This document shows, piece by piece, positions 56,049 to 64,000 of a stretch of 64,000 nucleotides of DNA. The notes under the pieces were generated by a model. That model ran no database searches and was not told where the DNA came from. It saw nothing but the letters and a program-made list of their open reading frames with translations. The translations under genes and the position numbers were made by a program. The stretch's first letter is position 1, and each line of letters starts with the position of its first letter. The stretch comes from Thermoanaerobaculia bacterium (GTDB taxonomy: Bacteria; Acidobacteriota; Thermoanaerobaculia; Multivoradales; Multivoraceae): the NCBI GenBank assembly GCA_022826745.1, contig JAJDUI010000010.1, positions 186,001 to 250,000 of the forward strand, written 5' to 3'.

Positions 56049-56798
56049 TCAGGCCCGGCGCTTCCGCCAGAACTTCTCCATCTCCCTCTTCGGACCGTCC
56101 GTGCCATAGGCGGCCCGGAACGCGGAGACCCCCGCCTCCACCGCCTGGTCCAGGGGCAGGTTGAGCCAGCGGCCGATCAGGCGCTTCTGCAGCGCGAGCG
56201 CCTCGGGACTGAGTCGCAGCAGCCGCTCGACCTTGGCGTTCACCGCCGTCTCCAGGTCCGCGGCCGGAACGACCTCGCCGACCAGCCCGATCCGCACCGC
56301 TTCGGCGGCGGCGATCGGGTCGCCCAGGAACAGCAGTTCCCGGGCCCGGACGAGGCCCACGACGTGAGGCAGCAGGGCCGCCTCGATGACCGACGGCAGG
56401 CCGACATGCGGTTCCGGCATCCCGAAGATCGCGTCGTCGGCGGCAACCGACAGGTCGCAGGAGACGAGGAGCTCCAGGCCGGCGCCCAGGGCCGCTCCCC
56501 GGACCTCGGCAACGACCGGCGCCGGGTGCTCGCGGATCGCCAGAAAGGCCCGGTGCAAGCCGCGGATGAAACGTTCCGCGGCAACCGCATCGAGATCCTC
56601 CATCTCGCGGATGTCGGCGCCGCCGCAGAACACCCCGTCGCCGGAGATGACCAGCACTCGGGGACTCGCCGCGGCCGACTCTCTAACCGCCGCGCGCAAC
56701 GCGGCCGTGGTCGCGGAATCGAGCGCGTTTGCCTTTGAGCGCCGCGTCAGCGTGATCCGCGCCACGTCGCCATCGAGGTCGAGCCGGACGTTGGACAC
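56049..56798 (-). CDS. Enoyl-CoA hydratase/isomerase family protein
   Basis: A 249-aa crotonase-fold enzyme. ITLTRRSKANALDSATTAAL is the CoA-binding strand; FCGGADIREM gives one oxyanion-hole part, and AEVRGAALGAGLELLVSCDL the second. FGMPEPHVGLPSVIEAALLP contains the Glu expected for catalysis, but the usual GG-QRL loop is replaced, so hydratase versus isomerase or hydrolase is open. GTG 56798 is chosen: TACGAT lies 8 bases upstream. A longer ATG 56843 would overlap the start of the divergent TonB receptor gene. The enzyme acts in the cytoplasm on acyl-CoA intermediates. Confidence 0.87.
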   Translation of the reverse strand: MSNVRLDLDGDVARITLTRRSKANALDSATTAALRAAVRESAAASPRVLVISGDGVFCGGADIREMEDLDAVAAERFIRGLHRAFLAIREHPAPVVAEVRGAALGAGLELLVSCDLSVAADDAIFGMPEPHVGLPSVIEAALLPHVVGLVRARELLFLGDPIAAAEAVRIGLVGEVVPAADLETAVNAKVERLLRLSPEALALQKRLIGRWLNLPLDQAVEAGVSAFRAAYGTDGPKREMEKFWRKRRA

Positions 56799-56806
56799 GG
56801 TCCGGG

Positions 56807-56812
56807 ATCGTA
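56807..56812 (-). promoter_or_regulatory. Candidate -10 element (TACGAT) for the enoyl-CoA hydratase gene
   Basis: TACGAT on the minus strand is followed by 8 bases and GTG 56798, with no ribosome site. It is part of the 43-base divergent promoter region that also serves the TonB receptor. Confidence 0.35.
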
Positions 56813-56827
56813 CCCGGATCGGCCGGA

Positions 56828-56833
56828 TAGGCT
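56828..56833 (+). promoter_or_regulatory. Candidate -10 element (TAGGCT) for the TonB receptor gene
   Basis: TAGGCT is followed by 8 bases and ATG 56842, with no ribosome site. Together with the opposing TACGAT 15 bases away it forms a compact, apparently leaderless divergent pair. Confidence 0.4.
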
Positions 56834-56841
56834 CCGCGGCC

Positions 56842-59800
56842 ATGTCGATGGCCTCCCGCCCGTTCCGCCTGGCGACGGCGCTCATCTTTCTCTGTGCGGC
56901 GCCCGGAATGACTCAGGAGGACAGCCCGTCGCCGGCCGACGAGGGCGACCACGGCGAGGCGACCGGGGCCGACCGCGACAACGAGCACCACACTCACGAG
57001 TTCGAGACCTTCAGCCACACGGTCACCGTCACCGGTTCGTGGATTCCCGGTACTCCCGAGGACGCGGCGCAGCCGGTTTCCGTTCTTTCGCGCGACGACC
57101 TGGAGGCGGAAGGCTCGCCCAGCGTGCTCGATCTCATCCGGAATCTCCCGATCAGTCTCGGCGCGAACCTCGGCTCCGAACAGTTCGGCGTGCGCGCCGG
57201 CGCTGACCGCTCGAGCCTGAACCTGCGCGGCCTCGGCGCAAGCCGCTCCCTCGTCCTCCTGAACGGCGACCGCCTGACCTGGTCGCCCGGCGCGATTCCC
57301 GACCAGGCGCAGCTCATGGTCGACACGAACGTCCTGCCGATGGTCGCCGTCGAGCGAGTCGAGTTCCTGCGCGACGGCGGCGCGGCGACCTACGGCTCGG
57401 ACGCGATCGCCGGCGTGATGAACGTGATCACCCGCAGCCACTTCGACGGCTTCTCGTTCGAAGGCAAGCACAGCGTGATCGACGGCTCGAACGGCGATAA
57501 CGAGATCGGCCTGATCGCCGGCCGGCCGTTCGCCGCCGGCCGGGGCCACGCGGTCAGTTCGCTCAGCCTCGCGCGGCGCAGCCCGATCCGCTTCCTCGAC
57601 CGGCACTGGGCGCTCACCCCCTATGCCGACAACCCGCGCGGCGGCTGGTCGGGAACCGGCCGGCCGGCGACGTTCTACCCGCTCTCCGGCGACCCCGGGA
57701 TCCGGGACCCGAACTGCGAGCGCGTCGGCGGCGCGGTCAGCAGTCCCGGCAGTCCACTCTGCCGCTATCAGTACACGGTATTCGACAACCTGGTGCAGGA
57801 CACCCGCCGCGGGCAGTGGTTCACCGAAGCCTCCTGGGACACGGAGGGCGGATGGCACCTGGGCGCCGAGGTCCTGCTCGCCCGCAGCGAGGTGCCGTCC
57901 TGGTTCACCTCGCCGTCCTATCCGCCCACCAAGGTGATGGACACGAGCCGGTCGGTGCGGGCGAACAACCCGGGCCTGATCGACATGGCCAGGCTGTACC
58001 CGGAACTCTACGGGCCCTACGCCTTCTGCGACGCGCCCTACTGCCTGTGGCGCGGCGACGGTGCCGGCCAGGACGCCGCGGGCATCGATCCCGCCTGGCA
58101 GGAGGTGGCCTGGATTCGCGGCCGAACGTTCGGCCAGGAGGGACCGCTGCGCAGCTACTTCCGCGAGTCCGAGACCGAGCGGATCGCCTTCGACTTCGAG
58201 GGAGTGACCGGCGAGACCCTGTGGGCGTTCCGCGCCTCGTGGTCGGCCGCGGAGCGGAAACTCGAAGACGGCGACGTCCTGGATTATCGCCTGCGACGTG
58301 CGCTGGCGGGGCTCGGCGGCGTCGCCTGCGAGGACCAGACGCCGAACGAGTACGACGGTAACGGCAACCTGAGCTTCTCGCTGGAGACGTTGCGGCGACA
58401 TGCCGGACAGGGCGATTGCAGCTACTGGATCCCGTTCTCCAACTCGATCAGCCCCCACACCGCCGTCCCCGGCGTGTCGAACCCCGACTACGACCCGGCG
58501 TTCGACAACGGCCACCTGTTCGACTACCTGACGACGACCTTGGGGACGCGCGGTGAAACGACCCTTCTCGTCCTGGAAGCCGTGGCCAGCGGTCTGCTGG
58601 GATGGAGTCTCCCCGGCGGCGCGGCGGAGTACGCAGCCGGCGTCCAGTGGCGCGGCGAAACCTACGAACTGACGCCCTACTCGGTCGGGGTCGCGCCGCC
58701 CCGCGGCGGTGCGCTCCACGACATCGAGATCTATCCCTGCCCGGGCGGCCCGGAGATCACCTCCTGCGGCAATCCGGACGGCCTGTTCGTCTACCTGCCG
58801 CCCGGCTTCTCCACCGAGGACGACCGTGGTATCGGGTCCGTGTTCGGCGAGCTGTCGCTGCCCCTGGCCTCCTCGCTCGACAGCCAGCTCTCGCTGCGTT
58901 TCGAGGACTACGGCGGAGACGTCGGATCGAGCCTCGATCCGAAGGTCGCGCTGCGCTGGCAGGCAACCGGGGCGCTGGCACTGCGCGGTTCGCTGGGGAC
59001 CACGTTCCGCGGCCCGACGCTCAACCAGACGGTCTCCGGCATCGCCGAGACGTCACGCGAAGACATCGGTCCTATCGGCACGGCGAAGCCGGTCCGCATC
59101 CATGGCGATCCCGCGCTCGACCCGGAGTCGGCGACGACATTCAATGCGGGGCTCGTGGTCGAGCGGAGCGGTCTGGCCGGCGCCGGCAGCAGGCTCTTCG
59201 TCACGCTGGACTACTGGCGCTACGACTTCAGCGACCCACTGGTCATCCAGCCCTTCGCCACCCTGATCGGTCTCGCCTGCCCACCCGCCGACCATCCCCT
59301 GTGCGACCCGGGCTCACCCTGGTTCGATGCCCTGACGATCAGCGGCAGCGTCCCGACGATCGAGAATCTCGACTCCGTGTCGGTGCGGATCGTCAACGGG
59401 CCGGACATCGAAACCGACGGCATCGACTTCCGGGCCGACTTCGAGGCCGATGCGGGGCGGAGCCGCCTCCGGCTCGGCACGGCCGCCACGTACGCCCTGT
59501 CCTGGCAAATCGACGGTTGGGAACTGGGCGAGGCGTACGACGCGAAGGGTCGGCTGAACTTCGACACCTCCCTCGCCCGGCCCCTCCCGGAGCTCAAGGG
59601 CCGCGTCTTCGCCGGCTACTCCCGCGGCCCGTTCACCGGCCGCTGGCACCTGAACTACACCGGCTCCTTCCTCCAGGACGCTCCAGCGCCGTGGGGCGCC
59701 GACTACCCGGTCGACGCCCACACAACCCACGATGTCCACGTCTCCTGGGCCCTGCCCGGCGATCGCGCCACGCTCTTCGCCTCGATCCTCAACCTCGCCG

Positions 59801-59901
59801 ACGAGGATCCGCCGCCGATCTTCCGCCCGGCAAACTACGACGCCTCGACCCACGATCCCCTGGGCCGGGCTCTCAGCATCGGCGTGCGGTTGGGGTTCTA
59901 G
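56842..59901 (+). CDS. TonB-dependent receptor with His-rich N-terminal extension (copy 1)
   Basis: A 1019-aa outer-membrane receptor. A signal peptide (RLATALIFLCAAPGM) is followed by a charged stretch with His37, 49, 50, 52 and 59 (DNEHHTHEFETFSH). The plug is VTVTGSWIPGTPEDAAQPVS, LNLRGLGASRSLVLLNGDR and FLRDGGAATYGSDAIAGVMN. The long barrel contains many cysteine pairs (PNCERVGG, CDAPYCLWR, YPCPGGPEITSC), unusual for TonB receptors, and ends LSIGVRLGF. A near copy begins at 61722. The His-rich tail and cysteines hint at a metal or metal-peptide ligand (inference). It is 22 bases from the CHAT-like gene that follows. Confidence 0.92.
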   Translation: MSMASRPFRLATALIFLCAAPGMTQEDSPSPADEGDHGEATGADRDNEHHTHEFETFSHTVTVTGSWIPGTPEDAAQPVSVLSRDDLEAEGSPSVLDLIRNLPISLGANLGSEQFGVRAGADRSSLNLRGLGASRSLVLLNGDRLTWSPGAIPDQAQLMVDTNVLPMVAVERVEFLRDGGAATYGSDAIAGVMNVITRSHFDGFSFEGKHSVIDGSNGDNEIGLIAGRPFAAGRGHAVSSLSLARRSPIRFLDRHWALTPYADNPRGGWSGTGRPATFYPLSGDPGIRDPNCERVGGAVSSPGSPLCRYQYTVFDNLVQDTRRGQWFTEASWDTEGGWHLGAEVLLARSEVPSWFTSPSYPPTKVMDTSRSVRANNPGLIDMARLYPELYGPYAFCDAPYCLWRGDGAGQDAAGIDPAWQEVAWIRGRTFGQEGPLRSYFRESETERIAFDFEGVTGETLWAFRASWSAAERKLEDGDVLDYRLRRALAGLGGVACEDQTPNEYDGNGNLSFSLETLRRHAGQGDCSYWIPFSNSISPHTAVPGVSNPDYDPAFDNGHLFDYLTTTLGTRGETTLLVLEAVASGLLGWSLPGGAAEYAAGVQWRGETYELTPYSVGVAPPRGGALHDIEIYPCPGGPEITSCGNPDGLFVYLPPGFSTEDDRGIGSVFGELSLPLASSLDSQLSLRFEDYGGDVGSSLDPKVALRWQATGALALRGSLGTTFRGPTLNQTVSGIAETSREDIGPIGTAKPVRIHGDPALDPESATTFNAGLVVERSGLAGAGSRLFVTLDYWRYDFSDPLVIQPFATLIGLACPPADHPLCDPGSPWFDALTISGSVPTIENLDSVSVRIVNGPDIETDGIDFRADFEADAGRSRLRLGTAATYALSWQIDGWELGEAYDAKGRLNFDTSLARPLPELKGRVFAGYSRGPFTGRWHLNYTGSFLQDAPAPWGADYPVDAHTTHDVHVSWALPGDRATLFASILNLADEDPPPIFRPANYDASTHDPLGRALSIGVRLGF

Positions 59902-59923
59902 GACCTTGCGCGGCCGAAACCGG

Positions 59924-61159
59924 GTGCGCAGGCGCGCCTTGATGCTGGGTCTGCTGGTTCTTGGCGGATCGGTTGCATGGGCGCAGAAAGGCGGAGATGG
60001 GACGCCTCTCCCCGAGCACTTCCGGCCCGCCGTCGCCGACGTCGCGACTCTGATCTACGACGCCTCGCCCGGTCGCCCAGTTCGCCTGACCGTCGTTCCG
60101 GGTGGCGCCGGCGCGGCGCCCGCAACGCTGACCCTGGACACGACCGCCGAGGAGCTGCGGCCTCTCGTCGCGGAGATCCGCGAGCTCGCGTTGCTTCGCC
60201 CACCGGCTTCTCTCGGTCGGATCGTCCGGCTCGGAGACGATCTGGGGGACGTCCTGCTCGGTCCGGTCGCCGAACAACTCCGGAGCGTCTCCCGCCTCGT
60301 CCTGTCCGCCGACGGTCCCCTCAGCGACCTGCCTTTCGGCGCCATCCGGGCTCCACGGTCGCTCGATGCCCAGGGCCGCTACCTGGTCGAAGCGCGGACT
60401 CTCTGCTGGATCGACCCGGCGCTGGGCGCGCGCACCACCGCCGACTCGCCGAGTGAACGGCCTGTCGCGCTGGCGCTTGCGGACGCCGTCTACCGCCCGC
60501 CGGCTCGCCCCCTCGGCGCCTCGATGAGCGACGGCGGCATCTCCTGGCGCCGGCACGCCGCTCGCCGCAATCAGGCGAGCACGATCGCCGCGCTGGGCCT
60601 GCCGGTCGTGTCCCGCCTGGGCCAGGCAGCCTCGCCGGCTCGCTTCCGGGAATCGACCGAGAGCTATGCCGTCCAGTTTCTTCACATCGCCGTGGAGGCG
60701 CGGATCGACCCTGGCAGTCCTGAGGGTTCGGCTCTGCTGCTCTCCCCCGCCATGTATGACGAGCAGGCCATTCCCGTGACGGCCGGCGAGTTGGAGTCGA
60801 GTCTCACACTCGACCGCGACTCGCTCGTCGTCCTCTCGGGTCTTGACACGGGAGGCCACGGCGTCGGCCCCGGCCCTTTCGTCGACGCTTTCGGCGCGGC
60901 CGGCGCGAGTTCCGTCGTCGCGTCGCTGTGGCCCGTCGTCGACGAGTCCGCCACTCACCTGTTCGCCGCGTTCTACAGCAGCGTCGCCGGCGGAACCCAC
61001 ACGGCCGCCGCGCTCCGGGAAGCGCAATTCCGGCTACTGGCCGATCCCCTTGTCTTCGATCAGGGAGAAGGACGGGAACCAGTGGAGTTCGACGCCTCCC
61101 ATCCGTACTTCTGGGCCGGCTACAGGATGTACCGAGCCTCTGCAGAAGCCTGCGGTTGA
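59924..61159 (+). CDS. Exported CHAT-fold protein lacking the catalytic His/Cys
   Basis: A 411-aa protein with a signal peptide (RRRALMLGLLVLGGSVAWAQ). The C-terminal region matches CHAT caspase-like proteins: LVLSADGPLSDLPFGAIRAP, VQFLHIAVEARI, LVVLSGLDTGGHG, and ASSVVASLWPVVDESATHLF with AALREAQFRLL. In active CHAT proteases the cysteine sits in an LSACETG-type element; here the same element is SGLDTG with Leu307. The H-x-A-x-H-G element is H254-I-A-V-E-A. Both catalytic positions are therefore lost. It is probably a periplasmic pseudo-protease used as a binding protein. GTG 59924 preserves the signal peptide; ATG 59942 and TTG 59906 are alternatives. It is flanked by paralogous TonB receptors. 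Confidence 0.8.
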   Translation: MRRRALMLGLLVLGGSVAWAQKGGDGTPLPEHFRPAVADVATLIYDASPGRPVRLTVVPGGAGAAPATLTLDTTAEELRPLVAEIRELALLRPPASLGRIVRLGDDLGDVLLGPVAEQLRSVSRLVLSADGPLSDLPFGAIRAPRSLDAQGRYLVEARTLCWIDPALGARTTADSPSERPVALALADAVYRPPARPLGASMSDGGISWRRHAARRNQASTIAALGLPVVSRLGQAASPARFRESTESYAVQFLHIAVEARIDPGSPEGSALLLSPAMYDEQAIPVTAGELESSLTLDRDSLVVLSGLDTGGHGVGPGPFVDAFGAAGASSVVASLWPVVDESATHLFAAFYSSVAGGTHTAAALREAQFRLLADPLVFDQGEGREPVEFDASHPYFWAGYRMYRASAEACG

Positions 61160-61162
61160 GCG

Positions 61163-61168
61163 TAGAAT
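61163..61168 (+). promoter_or_regulatory. Candidate -10 element (TAGAAT), leaderless start of the Cys-rich protein
   Basis: TAGAAT is followed by exactly 7 bases and ATG 61176. It lies directly after the CHAT-like stop codon, so the Cys-rich gene may have its own leaderless transcript. The same hexamer precedes the CCA-enzyme gene. Confidence 0.4.
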
Positions 61169-61175
61169 CCGCGCC

Positions 61176-61667
61176 ATGAGTCGCCGTACCGACCGCCGCC
61201 GTCTTCGTGCAACCACCGCCATCCTCCTTCTGGGTGCATTGACCTCGTGGAGCTGCGGCAATTCACCGCCGCCGCCGACGGTGGACCCCGACGATCCAGT
61301 AGGCGCGCTGCTCGCGCTGCCGATGGAGCGGCTGATCGCGTACGACGCGGAGATCCACTTGACCGCCGAGCAGGAAGAGATCAAGCGTGCCGCGCTGACG
61401 CCGATCCCGGCGCCGTGCTGCAGCGACCGTTCGGCGTACACCTGCTGCTGCCAGTGCAACCTGGGACGGGCCTGGTGGGGCCTGTCGAAGGTCCTTATCA
61501 CCGAGCACGGCCAGACCGCGGCCGAAGTGCAGGCGAACGTCGAACGCTGGATCGACAACGTCCGCCCGCAGGGATTCGCAGGCGACTCCTGCTACACGGG
61601 CCGCTGTTCGACAGCTGCGAGACACGACGGTTGTTCGGGCATGAACCCGAACCGGATCGTGAGCTGA
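61176..61667 (+). CDS. Small Cys-rich exported protein, probable lipoprotein
   Basis: A 163-aa protein with a hydrophobic N-terminal segment (TTAILLLGALTSWSC), whose Cys27 could be a lipid-attachment site although the lipobox is atypical (SWSC). It has ten cysteines: 27, 81, 82, 90, 91, 92, 94, 139, 144, 153. The core APCCSDRSAYTCCCQCNLGR, then WWGLSKVLITEHGQ, then SCYTGRCSTA and DGCSGMNPNR suggests metal or cofactor binding or several disulfides. No family is recognised. It lies between the CHAT-like gene and the second TonB receptor, with 16- and 54-base gaps, so a shared role with the receptors is likely. Confidence 0.7.
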   Translation: MSRRTDRRRLRATTAILLLGALTSWSCGNSPPPPTVDPDDPVGALLALPMERLIAYDAEIHLTAEQEEIKRAALTPIPAPCCSDRSAYTCCCQCNLGRAWWGLSKVLITEHGQTAAEVQANVERWIDNVRPQGFAGDSCYTGRCSTAARHDGCSGMNPNRIVS

Positions 61668-61721
61668 CCCGCCGGGGCACGATCCCGCGACAAGCCACAG
61701 AACCCAAGGGAGCCTGAAGGC

Positions 61722-64000
61722 ATGGCCCCCTCTCTCGCCTACCCCGAAGTTCGTCCGAAGCCCCCGTTCGCGCTCCTGATGGCGCTGGTGGCCGCCCTCT
61801 GGGCGGCCGCCGGCACCGCCCAGGAGGCCGATCCCGATCACGCCGCTGAACGGAAGAACGAGCACCGCGCGGAGGGGGAAGCCGACCACGAACACGACCA
61901 CCACAGCCACGAAGTCGAGACCTTCAGCCACACGGTCACGGTCACCGGCTCCTGGATCCCGGGAACCCCCGAGGACGCGGCCCAGCCGGTTTCGGTCCTT
62001 TCGCGCGAGGATCTCGAGGCGGAAGGCTCGCCGTCGATGCTGGGCGTCATCCGCAACCTCTCCTTCAGTCTCGGCGCCGATCTCGAGTCCGACCAGTTCG
62101 GCTCCCGAACGGGCGCGGATCGCTCCACTCTGAACCTGCGCGGACTCGGGCCGAGCCGGTCGCTCGTGCTGCTGAACGGCGACAGGATCACATGGTCGCC
62201 GGGGGCGATCCCGGATCAGGCGCAGTTGATGGTCGACGCGAACGTCCTGCCGATGGTCGCGGTCGAGCAGGTCGAGTTCCTGCGCGATGGCGGCGCCGCG
62301 ACCTACGGCTCGGACGCCATCGCCGGCGTGATGAACGTGATCACCCGCAGCCACTTCGACGGGTTCTCGTTCGAGGGCAAGCACAGCGTGATCGACGGTT
62401 CGAACGGTGACGGCGAGGTCGGCCTCCTCGGCGGCAGGCCGTTCGCCGGCGGCCGCGGCCATGCCGTCAGTTCCATCGGCATCTCGAGGCGCAGCCCGAT
62501 CCGTCTTCGGGACCGCGACTGGGCGGTCAGGCCCTACGCGGAGAATCCGCGCGGCGGCTGGTCGGGAACGGGTCGGCCCGCGGTCTTCTATCCGCTCTCG
62601 GGCGAACCGGCGGTCCGCGACCCGAACTGCGAGCGCGTCGGCGGCGCGGTCAGCAGCCCCGACAGCCCTCTCTGCCGGGTCCAGTACACGCCGTTCGACA
62701 ACCTGGTCCAGGACACGCGCCGCGGCCAGTGGTTCACGGAAGCTTCCTGGGACACGGAGGGCGGCTGGCACGTCGGCGGCGAGTACCTGTTCGCCCGAAG
62801 CGACGTGCCCTCCTGGCAGACCTCGCCGTCCTACCCGATCAAGACCCTCGACAGCACCCGGTCGGTCCGCGCGAACAATCCCGGTCTGATCGACATGGCG
62901 AGGCGGTATCCGGAGCTGTACGGTCCCTTCGCCTTCTGCGACGCTCCCTGGTGCGGCTGGCGGGGCGACCGCGGCGTACAGGACGCGGCCGGCGTGGATC
63001 CCGCATGGCAGGAGGTCGCCTGGATTCGAGGCCGGATGTTCGGTCAGGAGGGGCCCCTGCGCGGCCACGTTCGGGAGTCCGAAACGCAGAGGCTCGCCTT
63101 CGACCTCGAGGGAGTGACAGGCGAGACCCTGTGGGCTTTGCGCGCTTCCTGGTCGACGGCCGTGCGCAGGTTCGAGGACGGCGACGCCCTGGACTATCGC
63201 GTGCGTCGGGCGCTCGCCGGTCTCGGCGGCTTCGGCTGCGAACGGCAGGTCCCCAACGAGTACGGCGCAAACGGCAACCTGAGGTTCGCTCTGGACACGC
63301 TGCGCCTGCATGCCGGCCAGGGCGACTGCCGCTACTGGATCCCGTTCTCCAACTCCGTCAAACCTCACGGCCTCGTCCCGAACGCCACGAATCCCGACTA
63401 CGATCCCGTGTTCGACAACGCCCACCTGCACGACTATCTGACGACCCTGCTGGGGTACCGGGGCGAAACCTCGTTGCTCGTCCTGGAGGCGGTGGCGAGC
63501 GGACTGCTCGACTGGAACCTCCCCGGCGGAGCCACGGAGTACGCCGTCGGTGCCCAGTGGCGCGGAGAGACCTACGAGCTCAAGCCCTACACGCCTGGCG
63601 AGCCGACCCCCCGGGGCAGCGCGCTGCACGACATCGCGGTCTACCCGTGTCCGGGCGGTCCCGAGATCACGTCGTGCGACAGCCGCGAGGGACTGCTCGC
63701 CTACCTGCCGCCGGCGTTTCCGGTCGAGGACGACCGCGCGATCGGTTCCGTCTTCGGCGAACTGTCACTGCCGCTCGCACCCGCGATCGAAAGCCAGGTC
63801 TCCCTGCGCTTCGAGGACTACGGAGGAAGGGTCGGCTCGAGTCTCGATCCGAAGGTCGCGCTGCGCTGGCAGGCGACGGAAGCCCTGGCGCTCCGCGGCT
63901 CCTTCGGGACCACGTTCCGCGGCCCGACGCTGAACCAGACGATTGACGGCATCGCCGACACTTCACGCCAGTTCATCGGCCGAATCGGGACCTTCAAGCC
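61722..64000 (+). CDS. TonB-dependent receptor with His-rich N-terminal extension (copy 2), truncated by window end
   Basis: The open frame from ATG 61722 (AAGGGAG upstream) runs off the window after 759 codons. It has a signal peptide (FALLMALVAALWAAAGTAQ) and a His-rich stretch with His40, 48, 56, 58, 60, 61, 63 and 70 (ADHEHDHHSHEVETFSH), more than in copy 1. Plug and barrel are close copies of 56842-59901: over about 180 bases of the plug (from 62227) roughly a dozen positions differ by eye. The same unusual cysteines are kept (PNCERVGG, CDAPWCGWR, YPCPGGPEITSC). The two receptors probably arose by tandem duplication and may import related ligands. Confidence 0.92.
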   Translation, partial: MAPSLAYPEVRPKPPFALLMALVAALWAAAGTAQEADPDHAAERKNEHRAEGEADHEHDHHSHEVETFSHTVTVTGSWIPGTPEDAAQPVSVLSREDLEAEGSPSMLGVIRNLSFSLGADLESDQFGSRTGADRSTLNLRGLGPSRSLVLLNGDRITWSPGAIPDQAQLMVDANVLPMVAVEQVEFLRDGGAATYGSDAIAGVMNVITRSHFDGFSFEGKHSVIDGSNGDGEVGLLGGRPFAGGRGHAVSSIGISRRSPIRLRDRDWAVRPYAENPRGGWSGTGRPAVFYPLSGEPAVRDPNCERVGGAVSSPDSPLCRVQYTPFDNLVQDTRRGQWFTEASWDTEGGWHVGGEYLFARSDVPSWQTSPSYPIKTLDSTRSVRANNPGLIDMARRYPELYGPFAFCDAPWCGWRGDRGVQDAAGVDPAWQEVAWIRGRMFGQEGPLRGHVRESETQRLAFDLEGVTGETLWALRASWSTAVRRFEDGDALDYRVRRALAGLGGFGCERQVPNEYGANGNLRFALDTLRLHAGQGDCRYWIPFSNSVKPHGLVPNATNPDYDPVFDNAHLHDYLTTLLGYRGETSLLVLEAVASGLLDWNLPGGATEYAVGAQWRGETYELKPYTPGEPTPRGSALHDIAVYPCPGGPEITSCDSREGLLAYLPPAFPVEDDRAIGSVFGELSLPLAPAIESQVSLRFEDYGGRVGSSLDPKVALRWQATEALALRGSFGTTFRGPTLNQTIDGIADTSRQFIGRIGTFK

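Noticed and set aside
56799..56885. Longer N-terminus for the enoyl-CoA hydratase (ATG 56843 or beyond)
   Set aside because: It would overlap the TonB receptor start on the other strand and its own predicted promoter; GTG 56798 gives a normal crotonase N-terminus.

Overview
The window is 64 kb of high-GC bacterial chromosome. Hand-counted 60-base lines in the backbone give about 70-73% G+C. The coding density, TonB-dependent outer-membrane receptors, LolD/FtsX-type transporter, lipoproteins and exported TPR and S9-peptidase proteins point to a Gram-negative bacterium. The combination of a CarboxypepD-like/TPR exported protein, S9 peptidase, PQQ-type beta-propellers, sulfatase, LLM oxidoreductases and CoA-transferases would suit an uncultured Acidobacteriota-like heterotroph, but that placement is inference only. 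I saw no rRNA, tRNA, insertion sequence or CRISPR array, and no gene-free stretch exceeds 300 bases.

Layout. 1-735: 3'-truncated CCA-adding enzyme. 845-4508: exported TPR protein and S9 peptidase, with a hairpin-forming 26-bp repeat on both sides of the peptidase body. 4598-13136 (minus strand): FtsX-type permease, its ATPase, a glycosyltransferase, a sodium:solute symporter with a small DUF3311-like partner, and a halogenase-like flavoprotein. 13293-15686: TonB receptor. 15694-24041 (minus strand): HemW-like radical SAM enzyme, three PQQ-like beta-propellers, iron-containing alcohol dehydrogenase, NAD-dependent epimerase and VOC protein.

24162-41720 is a defence island, partly of visibly lower G+C. 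It holds an AAA ATPase/DUF4276 pair, a RelE-like/UvrD helicase fusion, a TIR protein, a 1260-aa SIR2 protein, and a type III restriction-modification locus. In transcription order that locus reads: 55-aa protein, Res, a STAS-GHKL-DUF4325 ATPase, a ribbon-helix-helix/DUF2442 fusion, Mod, then the SIR2 protein. This composite operon, ending in a predicted NADase and facing a TIR gene, is the best candidate for an undescribed system.

41764-52934: lipid or side-chain catabolism genes (two LLM oxidoreductases, alpha-methylacyl-CoA racemase, CaiB-type CoA-transferase, acyl-CoA synthetase) with a PhoPQ-related lipoprotein, a sulfatase carrying HEAT-like repeats, and a POT peptide transporter. 52948-56798: RecQ, a GST-like protein and an enoyl-CoA hydratase. 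56842-64000: two near-duplicate TonB receptors with His-rich N-termini, separated by an exported CHAT-fold protein without its catalytic residues and a Cys-rich probable lipoprotein.

At least seven genes have a TANNNT -10-like hexamer only 7-10 bases before the start codon, which suggests frequent leaderless or near-leaderless transcription. I used this pattern to choose several starts.
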